DNA of 64,000 bases from JAATFS01 sp037145635. Lineage in GTDB: Bacteria; Pseudomonadota; Gammaproteobacteria; Xanthomonadales; Xanthomonadaceae. Where the stretch lies: contig JBBCXB010000001.1 in the NCBI GenBank assembly GCA_037145635.1, forward strand, positions 310,001-374,000, given 5' to 3'. Under the pieces are notes generated by a model that was given only the letters and a program-made list of their open reading frames with translations, searched no databases and was not told the origin of the DNA. Below are positions 10,628-21,234 of the stretch, one piece after another (position 1 is the stretch's first letter; each line of letters begins with the position of its first letter). The position numbers and the translations under genes were made by a program.

Positions 10628-12988
10628 TCACCACTTGTAGCTGGCGTTGGCGTAGACGAACGCGCCGTTGAATCCGAACGGCGAGGACCCGCTGTAGGGC
10701 AGGTAGGTGCTGGTGCCCAGGCCGGCCAGGGACTGGTCCGGATACTCGTTGGTGACGTTGTCGCCGCCGACGGTGAAGCGCCAGTCCGCCAGCTTCCAGG
10801 TCGCCGACAGGTCCAGCGTCCACTTGGCCGCGTAGGTCTGGTCGGTGGCGGCGGTGGTGCCGAAGGTGGTGAACTCGCCCCAGCGCGTGGCGGTGGCGCT
10901 GAACGCCCAATCGCCCGGCGACCACACCCCGCTGAGGAAGAACTTGTCGCGCGGGCTGCCCTCGGTGATGCGCCCGATCTCGGCCCGGCCGATGCGCACC
11001 GCGGTCGGGTCGATGGCCTCCAGCGCGGCCGGGTTGTCGGCGATCTTCTCGATCTCGGTCTTGTTGTGGTTGTAGCCGGCGGTGAGGTCCACGGTGCTGC
11101 CGGGCAGGGTCCAGCGGTAGCTGCCGACCGCGTCCACGCCCTGGGTCCGGGTGTCCACCGCGTTGGTGAAGTAGCGGCCGCCGCCGATGCCGGCATAGCC
11201 GTTGGCCTGCAGGTAGTTGCGCACCGCCGTGGAGGTCAGGTTCTCCGACAGCACGATGCGGTCGTCGATGTCGATGCGGTAGGCGTCGATGGTGATGTAC
11301 AGCGCGTCCGCGGGCTGCAGCACCAGGCCCAGGCCGTAGTTCTTCGATTCCTCGGCCTTGAGCGGCTCGGCGCCGAGCGCGACGGCGGCCGGGTTGTCGG
11401 TGCGGAAGGTGCCGATCTCGTAGGGCACCCCGTCGATGAAGTTGGTGGCGATCGACTGGAAGTACTGCTGCTGCAGCGACGGCGCGCGGAAGCCGGTGGA
11501 GGCGGTGGCGCGCAGCGCGACCTTGTCGGTGAAGGCGTAGCGCAGCGACAGCTTGCCGGTGGCGGTGTCGCCGAAGTCGCTGTAGTTCTCGTAGCGCCCG
11601 GCCAGGCCGGCCGACAGCTTCTCGGTCAGGTCGCCTTCCAGGTCGACGTAGGCCGAGTAGCTGTTGCGGTCGTAGTGGCCGGAGTCGGTCGGCTTGAAGC
11701 CGGCGAACACCTGCGCGCCGGGCAGCAGCGCGCCGCTGGCCGACGGGATGCCGCCATTGACGTAGGACGCCGCGTCGCCGGGCGATTCGTTGAACTTCTC
11801 GCCGCGCCATTCGCCGCCGAACGCCAGCGTCACCGGGTAGGCCAGGCCCCAGTCGAGGGTCTTGCTGAAGTCGGCGTTGAGCAGGTTCTGCGTCACCTCG
11901 AGCGCGCCGGCGTAGAACTCGGTCGGGCTGTCCAGCCCGAGGCTGTTGTTGAGGCTGTTCTTGACGTCGAAGGTCAGGTGGTTCTGGCCGTAGTTGTAGC
12001 TCAGGTCGATGTTGAGCCCGCCCTCGGTGCTGGTCTTCAGCCCGCCCACCCACGACACGTCCTTGCTGACGTTGTAGATCTGCGGCAGGAAGCCGTCCGG
12101 GTAGATCTGCGGCCGGTTGCGGTTGTCGCTGGCGCTGCGGAAGTAGCCGTTGGACAGCACCTCGCGGCGGCTGACCATGCCGTAGGAATAGAACGTCAGG
12201 TAGTCGGCCGGGCTGTACTCGCCATTGTAGGAGAACGCGCCCTGGTCGATGTCCGGGTCGCCGTAACGCTGCTGCACCACGCCGTTGTACGGCTTGGCAC
12301 GGTTGGTCTGGTCCTGGTGGCCGGCCTGCGCGGCGAAGTGCACGGTGCCGGTGCCGGCGAAGGTCAGCCCGGCGTCGCCGGACAGCTGGTACTGCTCGCC
12401 GTCGCCGGCGCTGTACTTGCCGTAGCGGGCGGCGAGGCTGCCGCCGCTGCTGCTGCCCTTGAGCACCACGTTGATGACGCCGGCGATGGCGTCCGAGCCG
12501 TACTGCGCGGAGGCGCCGTCGCGCAGCACCTCGATGCGTTCGACCGCGGCGATCGGAATGGTGTTGAGGTCGGCCGGCGAGGAGCCGCGGCCCTGCGCGC
12601 CGTTGAGGTTGATCAGCGCGGTGGTGTGGTAGCGCTTGCCGTTGACCAGCACTAGCACCTGGTCCGGTGCCAGCCCGCGCAGCTGCGCCGGGCGCACCGC
12701 GTCGGTACCGTCGGTGATCGCCGGGCGCGGGAAGTTCAGCGAGGGCACCGCCCGCGACAGCGCGGTGGCCAGCTCGGTGGTGCCGGTGGCTTCCAGCGTG
12801 GCCGGCGAGATGATGTCGATCGGCGAGGCCGACTCGGCCACGGTGCGATCGGCGACGCGGGTGCCGGTGACGATGACGGTATCCAGCGTCTGCGCGCTGG
12901 CGTCCTGCGCGCGGAGCGGGGCCGGGGCGCCGGCAAGGCCGAGCGCGAGGGTGACTGCGACTGCGAGGGGACAGGCATGGCACTTCAT
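10628..12988 (-). CDS. TonB-dependent receptor, paralogue 1
   Basis: A 786-aa outer-membrane receptor. The Met at 12988 begins a good signal peptide (MKCHACPLAVAVTLALGLAG, cleavage near LRA-QD); an upstream in-frame Met at 13021 would lengthen the n-region. A TonB box (LDTVIVTGTRV) and the plug domain (LNFPRPAITDGTDAVRPAQL, VLVLVNGKRYHTTALINLNG, VERIEVLRDGASAQYGSDAI) are followed by a large barrel ending in Trp (ASYKW). It belongs to the iron-complex/carbohydrate receptor group common in xanthomonads; the ligand is unknown. The next gene on the same strand is a close paralogue with the same signatures. Confidence 0.92.
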   Translation of the reverse strand: MKCHACPLAVAVTLALGLAGAPAPLRAQDASAQTLDTVIVTGTRVADRTVAESASPIDIISPATLEATGTTELATALSRAVPSLNFPRPAITDGTDAVRPAQLRGLAPDQVLVLVNGKRYHTTALINLNGAQGRGSSPADLNTIPIAAVERIEVLRDGASAQYGSDAIAGVINVVLKGSSSGGSLAARYGKYSAGDGEQYQLSGDAGLTFAGTGTVHFAAQAGHQDQTNRAKPYNGVVQQRYGDPDIDQGAFSYNGEYSPADYLTFYSYGMVSRREVLSNGYFRSASDNRNRPQIYPDGFLPQIYNVSKDVSWVGGLKTSTEGGLNIDLSYNYGQNHLTFDVKNSLNNSLGLDSPTEFYAGALEVTQNLLNADFSKTLDWGLAYPVTLAFGGEWRGEKFNESPGDAASYVNGGIPSASGALLPGAQVFAGFKPTDSGHYDRNSYSAYVDLEGDLTEKLSAGLAGRYENYSDFGDTATGKLSLRYAFTDKVALRATASTGFRAPSLQQQYFQSIATNFIDGVPYEIGTFRTDNPAAVALGAEPLKAEESKNYGLGLVLQPADALYITIDAYRIDIDDRIVLSENLTSTAVRNYLQANGYAGIGGGRYFTNAVDTRTQGVDAVGSYRWTLPGSTVDLTAGYNHNKTEIEKIADNPAALEAIDPTAVRIGRAEIGRITEGSPRDKFFLSGVWSPGDWAFSATATRWGEFTTFGTTAATDQTYAAKWTLDLSATWKLADWRFTVGGDNVTNEYPDQSLAGLGTSTYLPYSGSSPFGFNGAFVYANASYKW

Positions 12989-13403
12989 GTGGGAGCGACT
13001 CCGGATGAGGACGGGCGGCACCGCGGCACTTCCCCCTCCCAGGGCACATCCGTGGCGACGGCTGCGGTGCCGTCCACGAGTAACCCGAACCCAGGATAAA
13101 TGTCAAATTTTAGTTAAGTTGCGCCTGTAACCGTCGGCGCTCCGCGGGCGGGGATGGCTTGGTGTCGTCGGCCGGGGGGATCGAGACGCGGTACGTCGCT
13201 CGGCGCCCAACCGGCCGCCGCAGTATCAGGCCCGGGCGGCGAGAGTGACCCCGAGCACCTGCGGCCGCGCTGCCGCATCCGGGACGATCTGCGGCCTGCA
13301 CGACACGGACCCGGCCGGATCGCACTTGGGATTTCGCGCCGCACAAAGCCGCACGCCCCGGCGGGGCCGGGGCGTGCGGGGCGAAGCGACGGGACGAGCC
13401 GGC
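12989..13403. other. intergenic region between the two receptor genes
   Basis: These 415 bases hold the promoter of receptor 1 (13078-13106) and an AT-rich patch around 13095-13125 that contrasts with the surrounding GC-rich DNA. The rest, 13130-13403, has only short unconvincing frames. I see no gene or obvious terminator. Confidence 0.5.
13078..13106 (-). promoter_or_regulatory. Candidate sigma-70 promoter of receptor 1
   Basis: On the minus strand TTGACA (13106-13101) is followed after exactly 17 bases by TTACTC (13083-13078). The ATG is about 90 bases downstream. The same arrangement, TTGACA-N17-TTAATT, stands the same distance ahead of the paralogous receptor, which strengthens both calls. 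The -10 is weak against TATAAT. Confidence 0.5.
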
Positions 13404-15794
13404 TTACCAGCGGTAGGCGATGCGCCCGTAGACGTAGGCGCCGTTGAAGCCGTACGGCGAGTAGTTGCTGTAGGGCAGCATGCCGTAGGTGGAGTTGATC
13501 AGGTTGGTGGTCTTGTCCGGGTACTCGTCGAGCAGGTTGTCCGCGCCGACGGTGAGCGTCCAGTTCTCGCTCGGCTTGAAGCTGGCCGAGGCGTCCACGA
13601 CCCAGCTGGCATCGTAGGTCTGGTCGCGCGCGGCGGTCGCCGAGTTGCGCACGGTGAAGTCGCCGTAGCGGGTGGCGGCCAGGTTGAAGTCCCAGTGCGC
13701 CAGCTTCCAGGTGCCGCTGAGGATGATCTTGTCCTTCGGGAAGCTGTCCTCCAGCCGGCCAATCTCATCGCGGCCGAGGATGGTCTGGGTCGAGCCGATG
13801 TCGATCAGCGCCTGCGGCTGCTCGACCGCGTGGGTGATCTCGGTGGTGCTGTAGCCGTAGCTGGCGGTCAGGTCGAGCGAGCTGGCGGCGAACGGAATGG
13901 TGTAGGTGCCGACCAGGTCGACGCCGCGGGTGCGGGTGTCGGCCGAGTTGGCGAAGTAGCGCACGCTGGTGACGTTCGAGTAGCCCAGGCTCTGCAGCCG
14001 TGCGAGCACCGCCGCGTCGTTGAGGTTGGACGACAGCAGGATGCGATCGTCGATCTTGATCTGGTAGGCATCCAGGGTCACGTACAGGCGGTCCACCGGC
14101 TGCAGCACCAGGCCCAGGCTGTAGGACAGCGAGGTCTCGGCCTTGAGCGGGGTGGCGCCCAGCGCCTGGGCCACGGCACTGTCGACCGGGAAGGTGCCGG
14201 ACTCGTAGAAGGCGCCGTTGATGTAGCTGCTGGTCACCGCCTGGTACTGCTGCTGTGCCAGCGAGGGCGCGCGGAAGCCGCTGGCCACGGTGCCACGCAG
14301 CGCCACCTTGTCGGTGAACGCGTAGCGCGCGGAGAGCTTGCCCGAGCTCTTGCTGCCGAAGTCCGAGTAGTCCTCGTAGCGGCCGGTCAGGCCGGCGGAG
14401 AACTTGTCGGTGAAGTCGGCTTCCAGCCCGGCGTAGACCGCGTAGTTGTGGCGGTCCGAATGCACGGCGTTGGCCGGCGAGAAGCCGGCGAAGCCCTGCG
14501 CGCCGCCGGTGGTGCCGGTGTAGGAGGCCAGTTCGCCCGGCGACTGGTTCCACTTCTCCTCGCGGTACTCGGCGCCGAACGACAGCGTCACCGGATACGC
14601 CAGGCCCCACTCCAGCGGCTGGGTGAAGTCGGCGTTGACGATGTTCTGGGTGTACTCCAGCGCGCCGTCGTAGAAGCTGCTGGGGCTGTCGGTGCCGAGG
14701 CTGTAGTTGATGCTGTTGCGGGTCTGGAAATCGATCTTGTTGTAGCCGTAGTTGTAGCTCACGTCCCAGGTCAGGCCGCCCTCGGTCGCGCCCTTGAGGC
14801 CGGCCACCAGCGAACGGTCCTTGGAGTACTGGTTGATCTCCGGCACGTAGCCGTCCGGGTAGACCTGCGCCAGCAGCGCGCTCTGGCCGCTGTGGTTGCG
14901 CGAGCGGTAGAACGCGAACGAGGTGATGTCGCGGTTGCTGGCGAGGGCGGTGGCGTAACCGGTGACGTTGTCGCTGAACTGGAACTCGCCGTTGGCCGAG
15001 ACCGCGGTCGCGTCGACCTGCGGATCGCCGTAGACGAAGGTGGTCTGGCCGATGCTCGGATAGTTGCCGGTGTTCGGCGCGGTGCCCTGGTACGGACCGG
15101 CGCGGTTGGTCTCGTCCTGCTGGCTGATCTGGCCGGCCACGTGCAGGGTGCCGCGCCCGTCGGCGAAGCTGACGCCGGTGTCGCCGGAGAGCTGGTACTT
15201 CTCGCCGTCGCCGGCCGAGTACTGGCCGTAGTCCACCGCCAGGCTGCCGCCCTTGCCGGCGCCCTTGAGCACGATGTTGATCACGCCGGCGATCGCGTCC
15301 GAGCCGTACTGCGCCGAGGCGCCGTCGCGCAGCACCTCCACGCGCTCGATCGCCGCGATCGGGATGGTGTTGATGTCCACCGCCGAGGCGCCGCGGCCGA
15401 TGGTGCCGTTGACGTTGATCTGCGCGGAGGTGTGGCGGCGCTTGCCGTTGACCAGCACCAGCACCTGGTCGGGCGACAGCCCGCGCAGCTGCGCCGGGCG
15501 GATGCCGCTGGTGCCGTCGGTCAGCGCCGGGCGCGGGAAGTTCAGCGAGGGCAGGGCGCGCGACAGCGCGGTGGCCAGCTCGGAGGTGCCGGTGGACTGC
15601 AGCGCCTCGGGGGTGATGATGTCGATCGGCGACTGCGATTCGGCGACCGTGCGGTCGCTGACATGGGTGCCGGTGACGATCACGGTGTCCAGGGTGCTGG
15701 GCGTGGCGGTGTCGGCCGACTGGGCCAGCGCAGGCAGCGGAAGGCCGAGCGCGAAGGCGACAGCGGCGGCAAGGGCGGTGGTGGGGCGGTTCAT
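13404..15794 (-). CDS. TonB-dependent receptor, paralogue 2
   Basis: A 796-aa outer-membrane receptor with signal peptide (MNRPTTALAAAVAFALGLPL, cleavage near ALA-QS). It has a TonB box (LDTVIVTGTHV), a plug (LNFPRPALTDGTSGIRPAQL, VLVLVNGKRRHTSAQINVNG, VERVEVLRDGASAQYGSDAI) and a barrel ending in Trp (IAYRW). It matches the receptor at 10628-12988 almost block for block through the plug, and again at the C-terminus (PYGFNGAYVY against PFGFNGAFVY), so the two arose by tandem duplication. The ligand is unknown. No TonB/ExbBD, sigma or anti-sigma genes adjoin, and there is no N-terminal signalling domain, so FecIR-type control is unlikely. Confidence 0.92.
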   Translation of the reverse strand: MNRPTTALAAAVAFALGLPLPALAQSADTATPSTLDTVIVTGTHVSDRTVAESQSPIDIITPEALQSTGTSELATALSRALPSLNFPRPALTDGTSGIRPAQLRGLSPDQVLVLVNGKRRHTSAQINVNGTIGRGASAVDINTIPIAAIERVEVLRDGASAQYGSDAIAGVINIVLKGAGKGGSLAVDYGQYSAGDGEKYQLSGDTGVSFADGRGTLHVAGQISQQDETNRAGPYQGTAPNTGNYPSIGQTTFVYGDPQVDATAVSANGEFQFSDNVTGYATALASNRDITSFAFYRSRNHSGQSALLAQVYPDGYVPEINQYSKDRSLVAGLKGATEGGLTWDVSYNYGYNKIDFQTRNSINYSLGTDSPSSFYDGALEYTQNIVNADFTQPLEWGLAYPVTLSFGAEYREEKWNQSPGELASYTGTTGGAQGFAGFSPANAVHSDRHNYAVYAGLEADFTDKFSAGLTGRYEDYSDFGSKSSGKLSARYAFTDKVALRGTVASGFRAPSLAQQQYQAVTSSYINGAFYESGTFPVDSAVAQALGATPLKAETSLSYSLGLVLQPVDRLYVTLDAYQIKIDDRILLSSNLNDAAVLARLQSLGYSNVTSVRYFANSADTRTRGVDLVGTYTIPFAASSLDLTASYGYSTTEITHAVEQPQALIDIGSTQTILGRDEIGRLEDSFPKDKIILSGTWKLAHWDFNLAATRYGDFTVRNSATAARDQTYDASWVVDASASFKPSENWTLTVGADNLLDEYPDKTTNLINSTYGMLPYSNYSPYGFNGAYVYGRIAYRW

Positions 15795-15891
15795 CTGTTC
15801 GGCAACTCCGGTGGGCGGTGAGGCGCTGCGGCGGCCTCGCCGCCATCGCCCGTTGCCGGGGATGCGGGGCCTGCCGCGGCGCGCAACAACG

Positions 15892-15920
15892 AATTAACGC
15901 GATATTAAGTTCAGTGTCAA
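15892..15920 (-). promoter_or_regulatory. Candidate sigma-70 promoter of receptor 2
   Basis: On the minus strand TTGACA (15920-15915) is followed after 17 bases by TTAATT (15897-15892), about 100 bases before the ATG at 15794. The layout repeats that of the paralogue's promoter. Confidence 0.5.
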
Positions 15921-16060
15921 ACCAGTCTCTTCGTGAAACCTTAGGCGCATCAGCCACTTATCGCTGCAGGGCAGCGTGCTGCGGTGGACACGGCGGCGGC
16001 CAGCGCGGTGCATGAGGGCCGCCCGGGCGGGCCCGGAAGGTGTCAAGTATTCGTTAACGC

Positions 16061-16066
16061 TAGAAT
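16061..16066 (+). promoter_or_regulatory. Candidate -10 box for the ABC-F gene
   Basis: TAGAAT at 16061-16066 lies 57 bases before the ATG at 16124 in an AT-rich patch. The -35 region (around 16038-16045, GTGTCA-like) is poor. The same TAGAAT hexamer also precedes fmdB and tRNA-Lys in this window. Confidence 0.4.
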
Positions 16067-16123
16067 GGCGTCGCAGGAAGAGCGTTCATCTGCTTATTCC
16101 TTTTTGTTCTAACGGACCTCCCC

Positions 16124-18043
<1,920 letters not shown>

Positions 18044-18181
18044 GCGCCGTACGCCGCGTCCGCATCCACGGACGCGGCATACGCGCCGGTCACTGCGCCT
18101 GACCGCTGCCATCGCACAGCGAGCGCCTGCGATCCAAGACCCGCAGGTGCCGGGCGCAGGGGGCTCCGCCCGGCGGAGCGG

Positions 18182-19294
18182 TCAGTGGCCGGTCGCGGGC
18201 GCCTGCGCGGCTGGTTCGTGGATCGGGCAGCGGTTGAAGCCCGAGCGGAACTGGCGCGAGGCCGCCATCACCACCTTGCGTGCGCGGTTGAGCGCGCCCA
18301 GCGGGCGGTGCGCGGCCAGCGCATGCCAGGGCGCGAACGCGAGCTCGTCCTCGCGCTGCGGCGACAGCCCCTGATCCCAGCTGGCCTGCGCGGCGATGCG
18401 CAGGCGCGCCACCGCCCGGTACGGGCTGAGCGACTGCGGCCACTCCACGCTGGCGTCCTCGATCGGCATCTGCTCGACGTCGGTGCACAGCTGCACGCGC
18501 AGCTCCCATTCCACCGGCGCGGCCAGGCCGGCGAAGAACGTGCCCACCGCCTCGCGCTGTGCGTCCTCGTCGCCGCCGTCCAGCTTCTCGCCGGTCAGGT
18601 CGGTCAGCGCCGGCGACACCGGCGCCAGCGAGAACTTGGCCATGTACGGCCCGTACAGGAACGGCACCTGGCTGAAGAAGGTCTCGCCCAGCGGATGCAC
18701 CTGCGGCTGCCCGCCCATCGTCTTGAGCTTGCTGCTCTCGCCGCCGACCGCCTCCAGCGCCGCCTCGGTGCCGCGCAGCACCGCCGAGATCACCGACTTG
18801 GTGCGCGGCATCTTCTCGGTGGTCATCGCCAGCAGCTTGGAGTCGCGCAGGAAGCCCTTGGGGCCGGGCCGCACGAACACCGGGCCGTTGACCATCAGGA
18901 AGTCCTGGCTGTGCTGTTCCTCCGAACCGGCGACGCGTTCGCCCTCCACGCCCAGCACCTTCAGCGCCATCGCGCGCGGCGTGGACACGCTGTCGGGCAG
19001 CTGCTCGGCCGGCGGCGACGACAGCCGCACCAGCGCGTCGTAGCGCGCCGGCCGCGCGAACAGGCCCTGGGCCAGTTCCGGCGGCAGGCCGCCGAGCACC
19101 TCGAGTTCGGCGCGCAGCAGGCCCTGGCCCTTGGCGTGCACCGCGCGATGCGCATGCCCCTCGGTCTCGGCGACGGTGCGGGCCATGCCGACGAAGAGCT
19201 CCTCCAGTTCGGCGATGGGCTGCGCCTCGTCGTCCTCGGGCTGTTCGTGGGCGGGCTGGTAGACGACGGGGTGGGACGGCAGTGGCTGGGACAT
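18182..19294 (-). CDS. Catalase-like haem-fold protein (y4iL-like subgroup)
   Basis: A 370-aa protein, shorter than true catalases (about 480 or more). The distal-site motif RAVHAKGQGLL and the later DFLMVNGPVFVRPGP match the catalase fold. The proximal haem-ligand motif (R-x3-Y near the end of the core) is not evident; the C-terminal region reads NRARKVVMAASRQFRSGFN without a tyrosine. It therefore resembles the small catalase-related proteins of the y4iL-like type, whose activity is poorly defined. There is no signal peptide. It lies 78 bases downstream of the LysR gene on the same strand and could be co-transcribed with it. Peroxidase or peroxygenase activity is possible but unproven. Confidence 0.8.
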   Translation of the reverse strand: MSQPLPSHPVVYQPAHEQPEDDEAQPIAELEELFVGMARTVAETEGHAHRAVHAKGQGLLRAELEVLGGLPPELAQGLFARPARYDALVRLSSPPAEQLPDSVSTPRAMALKVLGVEGERVAGSEEQHSQDFLMVNGPVFVRPGPKGFLRDSKLLAMTTEKMPRTKSVISAVLRGTEAALEAVGGESSKLKTMGGQPQVHPLGETFFSQVPFLYGPYMAKFSLAPVSPALTDLTGEKLDGGDEDAQREAVGTFFAGLAAPVEWELRVQLCTDVEQMPIEDASVEWPQSLSPYRAVARLRIAAQASWDQGLSPQREDELAFAPWHALAAHRPLGALNRARKVVMAASRQFRSGFNRCPIHEPAAQAPATGH

Positions 19295-19372
19295 GACGGG
19301 TCCTGGCGGAGGGGATGCGTCGGACTATCCGCAAGCCCCGGTCGTCGTGCCGTGTAGAACCCGGCGGGCGGC

Positions 19373-20239
19373 TCAGGCCGCCGCCTGGGCCAGCATCCAG
19401 GCGTGGAAGCGGCGTGCCGCTTCGCTCTCCGGACGCGAGCGCAGCCGGGTCAGCCAGTAGCGGCCCACATCGATGCAGGGCGTGAACGGGCAGGCCAGGC
19501 GCCCGGCCTCGCGTTCCTGCCGGAACATCCGCACCGGCAGCAGGGCGACCCCGGCGCCGGCCGCCGCCGCACTGGCCAGCGCCAGCGACGAGTCGAACAT
19601 CGGCCCGCGCGCCTCCAGCGCCGGCGCCCCGGCCGCGTGCAGCCACTGCGCCCATTCGCCCTGACGGTAGGACCGCAGCAGCGGCAGCCGCGCCAGGTCG
19701 TCCGGCCGGCGCAGCGAGCGCGCCAGCGCCGGCGTGCAAATCGGCGCCACCGGCGCCTCCAGCAGTGGCTGCGCCACCTGGCCCGGCCAGTCCCCGTCGC
19801 CGAAGCGGATCGCCAGGTCCAGGCCCTCGGCGGCCAGGTCGACGCGGTTGTTGTGGGTCTGCAGGCGCAGCTCGATGTCCGGGTGCGCGGCGGCGAAGGC
19901 CGGCATGCGCGGCAGCAGCCAGCCGGTGGCGAAGGTGGCGACCACGCCCACGCTCAATACCTCGCGGTAGCGACCGCCGGCGAACCGCTCCAGCGTGGCG
20001 GCGATGTCGTCGAAGGCCGCGTTGAGCACCGGGTACAGCGCCGCGCCTTCGTCGGTGAGCGCCACCCCGCGCGGCAGGCGGTGGAACAGGGTCACGCCCA
20101 GGCGCTGCTCCAGCGCCTTGATCTGGTGGCTGAGCGCGGCCTGGCCGACGCACAGCTCGCCGGCGGCCCGGGTCAGGTTCTGGTGGCGCGCGGCGGCCTC
20201 GAAGGCCCGCAGTGCGTTCAGCGGCAGCAGGGGGCGGAT
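19373..20239 (-). CDS. LysR-family regulator, probably AmpR-like, with a non-canonical start codon
   Basis: The winged-helix start is complete (LNALRAFEAAARHQNLTRAA, ALSHQIKALEQRLGV) and is followed by an effector-binding domain of about 200 aa, giving about 288 aa, normal for LysR. There is no ATG, GTG or TTG between the upstream in-frame TAA and the helix-turn-helix. The choices are ATC at 20239 (giving xRPLLPLNALRAF, the usual family N-terminus), CTG at 20248, or ACG at 20242. A GTG at 20095 would delete the DNA-binding domain. The gene is divergent from the class A beta-lactamase at 20341, the layout of ampR-bla pairs, so beta-lactam-responsive control is inferred. The assigned start is a best guess. 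Confidence 0.85.
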   Translation of the reverse strand: MRPLLPLNALRAFEAAARHQNLTRAAGELCVGQAALSHQIKALEQRLGVTLFHRLPRGVALTDEGAALYPVLNAAFDDIAATLERFAGGRYREVLSVGVVATFATGWLLPRMPAFAAAHPDIELRLQTHNNRVDLAAEGLDLAIRFGDGDWPGQVAQPLLEAPVAPICTPALARSLRRPDDLARLPLLRSYRQGEWAQWLHAAGAPALEARGPMFDSSLALASAAAAGAGVALLPVRMFRQEREAGRLACPFTPCIDVGRYWLTRLRSRPESEAARRFHAWMLAQAAA

Positions 20240-20250
20240 CGTGCGCAGAG

Positions 20251-20265
20251 ATTAGCCGAGCTAAT
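20251..20265. promoter_or_regulatory. LysR-type operator between regulator and beta-lactamase
   Basis: ATTAGCCGAGCTAAT is a perfect 5+5 inverted repeat with a 5-base centre and contains the T-N11-A core expected of LysR-family sites. It sits just upstream of the regulator's start and about 75 bases before the beta-lactamase ATG, ideal for dual control of a divergent pair. Confidence 0.75.
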
Positions 20266-20340
20266 GGCTGGGATCGAATAAGGTCGCTGGTCGCGATAGG
20301 TCCCCGCTCCCATCATCGGGACTTTCGACGGAGGTGGAGC

Positions 20341-21234
20341 ATGCTGGCGAGACGACGTTTCCTGCAGACGATGGGACTGGCCGCGGCCGCGCTGGCGGTC
20401 GGCCCCGGCCATGCCGGTCCGGCGCCGGCGCCGGCGCTGGCGGCGCTGCCGCGGCGACTGGCCGCGATCGAGCGCGCCACGGCCGGGTGGCTGGGGGTGG
20501 CGCTGCGCGACGCGCGCGGCACGCTGCTGGCCGCGCACCGCGCGGACGAGCGCTTCCCGATGTGCAGCACCTTCAAGCTGCTGGTGGCGGGGGCGGTGCT
20601 GCAGCGGGTGGACCGGGGCGACCTGGCGCTGGACCGGCCGCTGCCGATCCGCCGCGCCGACCTGCTCGCGCATGCGCCGGTGACCGAACGCCATGTCGGC
20701 GGCCGCCTGAGCGTGGCCGAGCTGTGCCAGGCCGCCATGATCTGGAGCGACAACCCGGCCGTGAACCTGCTGCTGCCGCTGGTCGGCGGCCCGCCCGGCG
20801 TGACCGCCTTCGTGCGCGGTCTCGGCGACACGGTGACCCGCAACGACCGCGCCGAGCCGGAGGTCAACCGCCACGCGCCCGGCGACCCGCGCGACACCAC
20901 CAGCCCGGCGGCGATGACCGCGACCCTGCGCACGCTGCTGCTGGGCGAGGCCCTGCGGCCGGCCTCGCGGCAACGCCTGACCGACTGGATGCTCGACAAC
21001 CGCACCGGCGACGCCTGCCTGCGCGCCGGCCTGCCGCGCGGCTGGCGGATCGGCGACAAGACCGGCAGCGACGGGCGCGACACCCGCAACGACATCGCGG
21101 TCGTGTGGCCGCCGGGCGGGCGCGCGCCGCTGCTGCTGAGCGCCTACCTCACCGGCGCTCGGGTCGACAGCGACGCGCGCGATGCGGCGCTGAAGGCGGT
21201 GGCCGCCGCGGTGAGCGAGGCACTGGCGGCCTGA
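20341..21234 (+). CDS. bla: Class A serine beta-lactamase, Tat-exported (L2-like)
   Basis: A 297-aa periplasmic enzyme that hydrolyses beta-lactams through an acyl-serine intermediate. All active-site motifs are present: S-T-F-K with nucleophile Ser76 (Ambler Ser70), S-D-N at 136-138, E-P-E-V-N with Glu172 (Ambler Glu166), and K-T-G at 240-242. The N-terminus RRRFLQTMGLAAAALAVG is a twin-arginine signal, a known feature of L2-type xanthomonad enzymes. ATG 20341 follows GGAGG at 20330-20334. The divergent LysR gene and the palindrome between them suggest inducible expression. The spectrum (penicillinase or cephalosporinase) cannot be read from sequence. Confidence 0.95.
   Translation: MLARRRFLQTMGLAAAALAVGPGHAGPAPAPALAALPRRLAAIERATAGWLGVALRDARGTLLAAHRADERFPMCSTFKLLVAGAVLQRVDRGDLALDRPLPIRRADLLAHAPVTERHVGGRLSVAELCQAAMIWSDNPAVNLLLPLVGGPPGVTAFVRGLGDTVTRNDRAEPEVNRHAPGDPRDTTSPAAMTATLRTLLLGEALRPASRQRLTDWMLDNRTGDACLRAGLPRGWRIGDKTGSDGRDTRNDIAVVWPPGGRAPLLLSAYLTGARVDSDARDAALKAVAAAVSEALAA

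Larger units (their letters stand above)
15795..16123. other. divergent promoter region between receptor 2 and the ABC-F gene
   Basis: This 329-base region contains the receptor 2 promoter (15892-15920, minus strand) and a probable promoter for the ABC-F gene with TAGAAT at 16061-16066 (plus strand). AT-rich patches at 15890-15960 and 16040-16115 match these sites. I see no gene. Confidence 0.5.

Noticed and set aside
13245..15821. Long plus-strand frame opposite the second tandem receptor
   Set aside because: The product is a Val/Gly/Ala low-complexity shadow; the receptor on the minus strand has signal peptide, plug and barrel.
20095..20095. GTG at 20095 as the start of the LysR gene
   Set aside because: It would remove the whole DNA-binding helix-turn-helix, which is intact and in frame just upstream.
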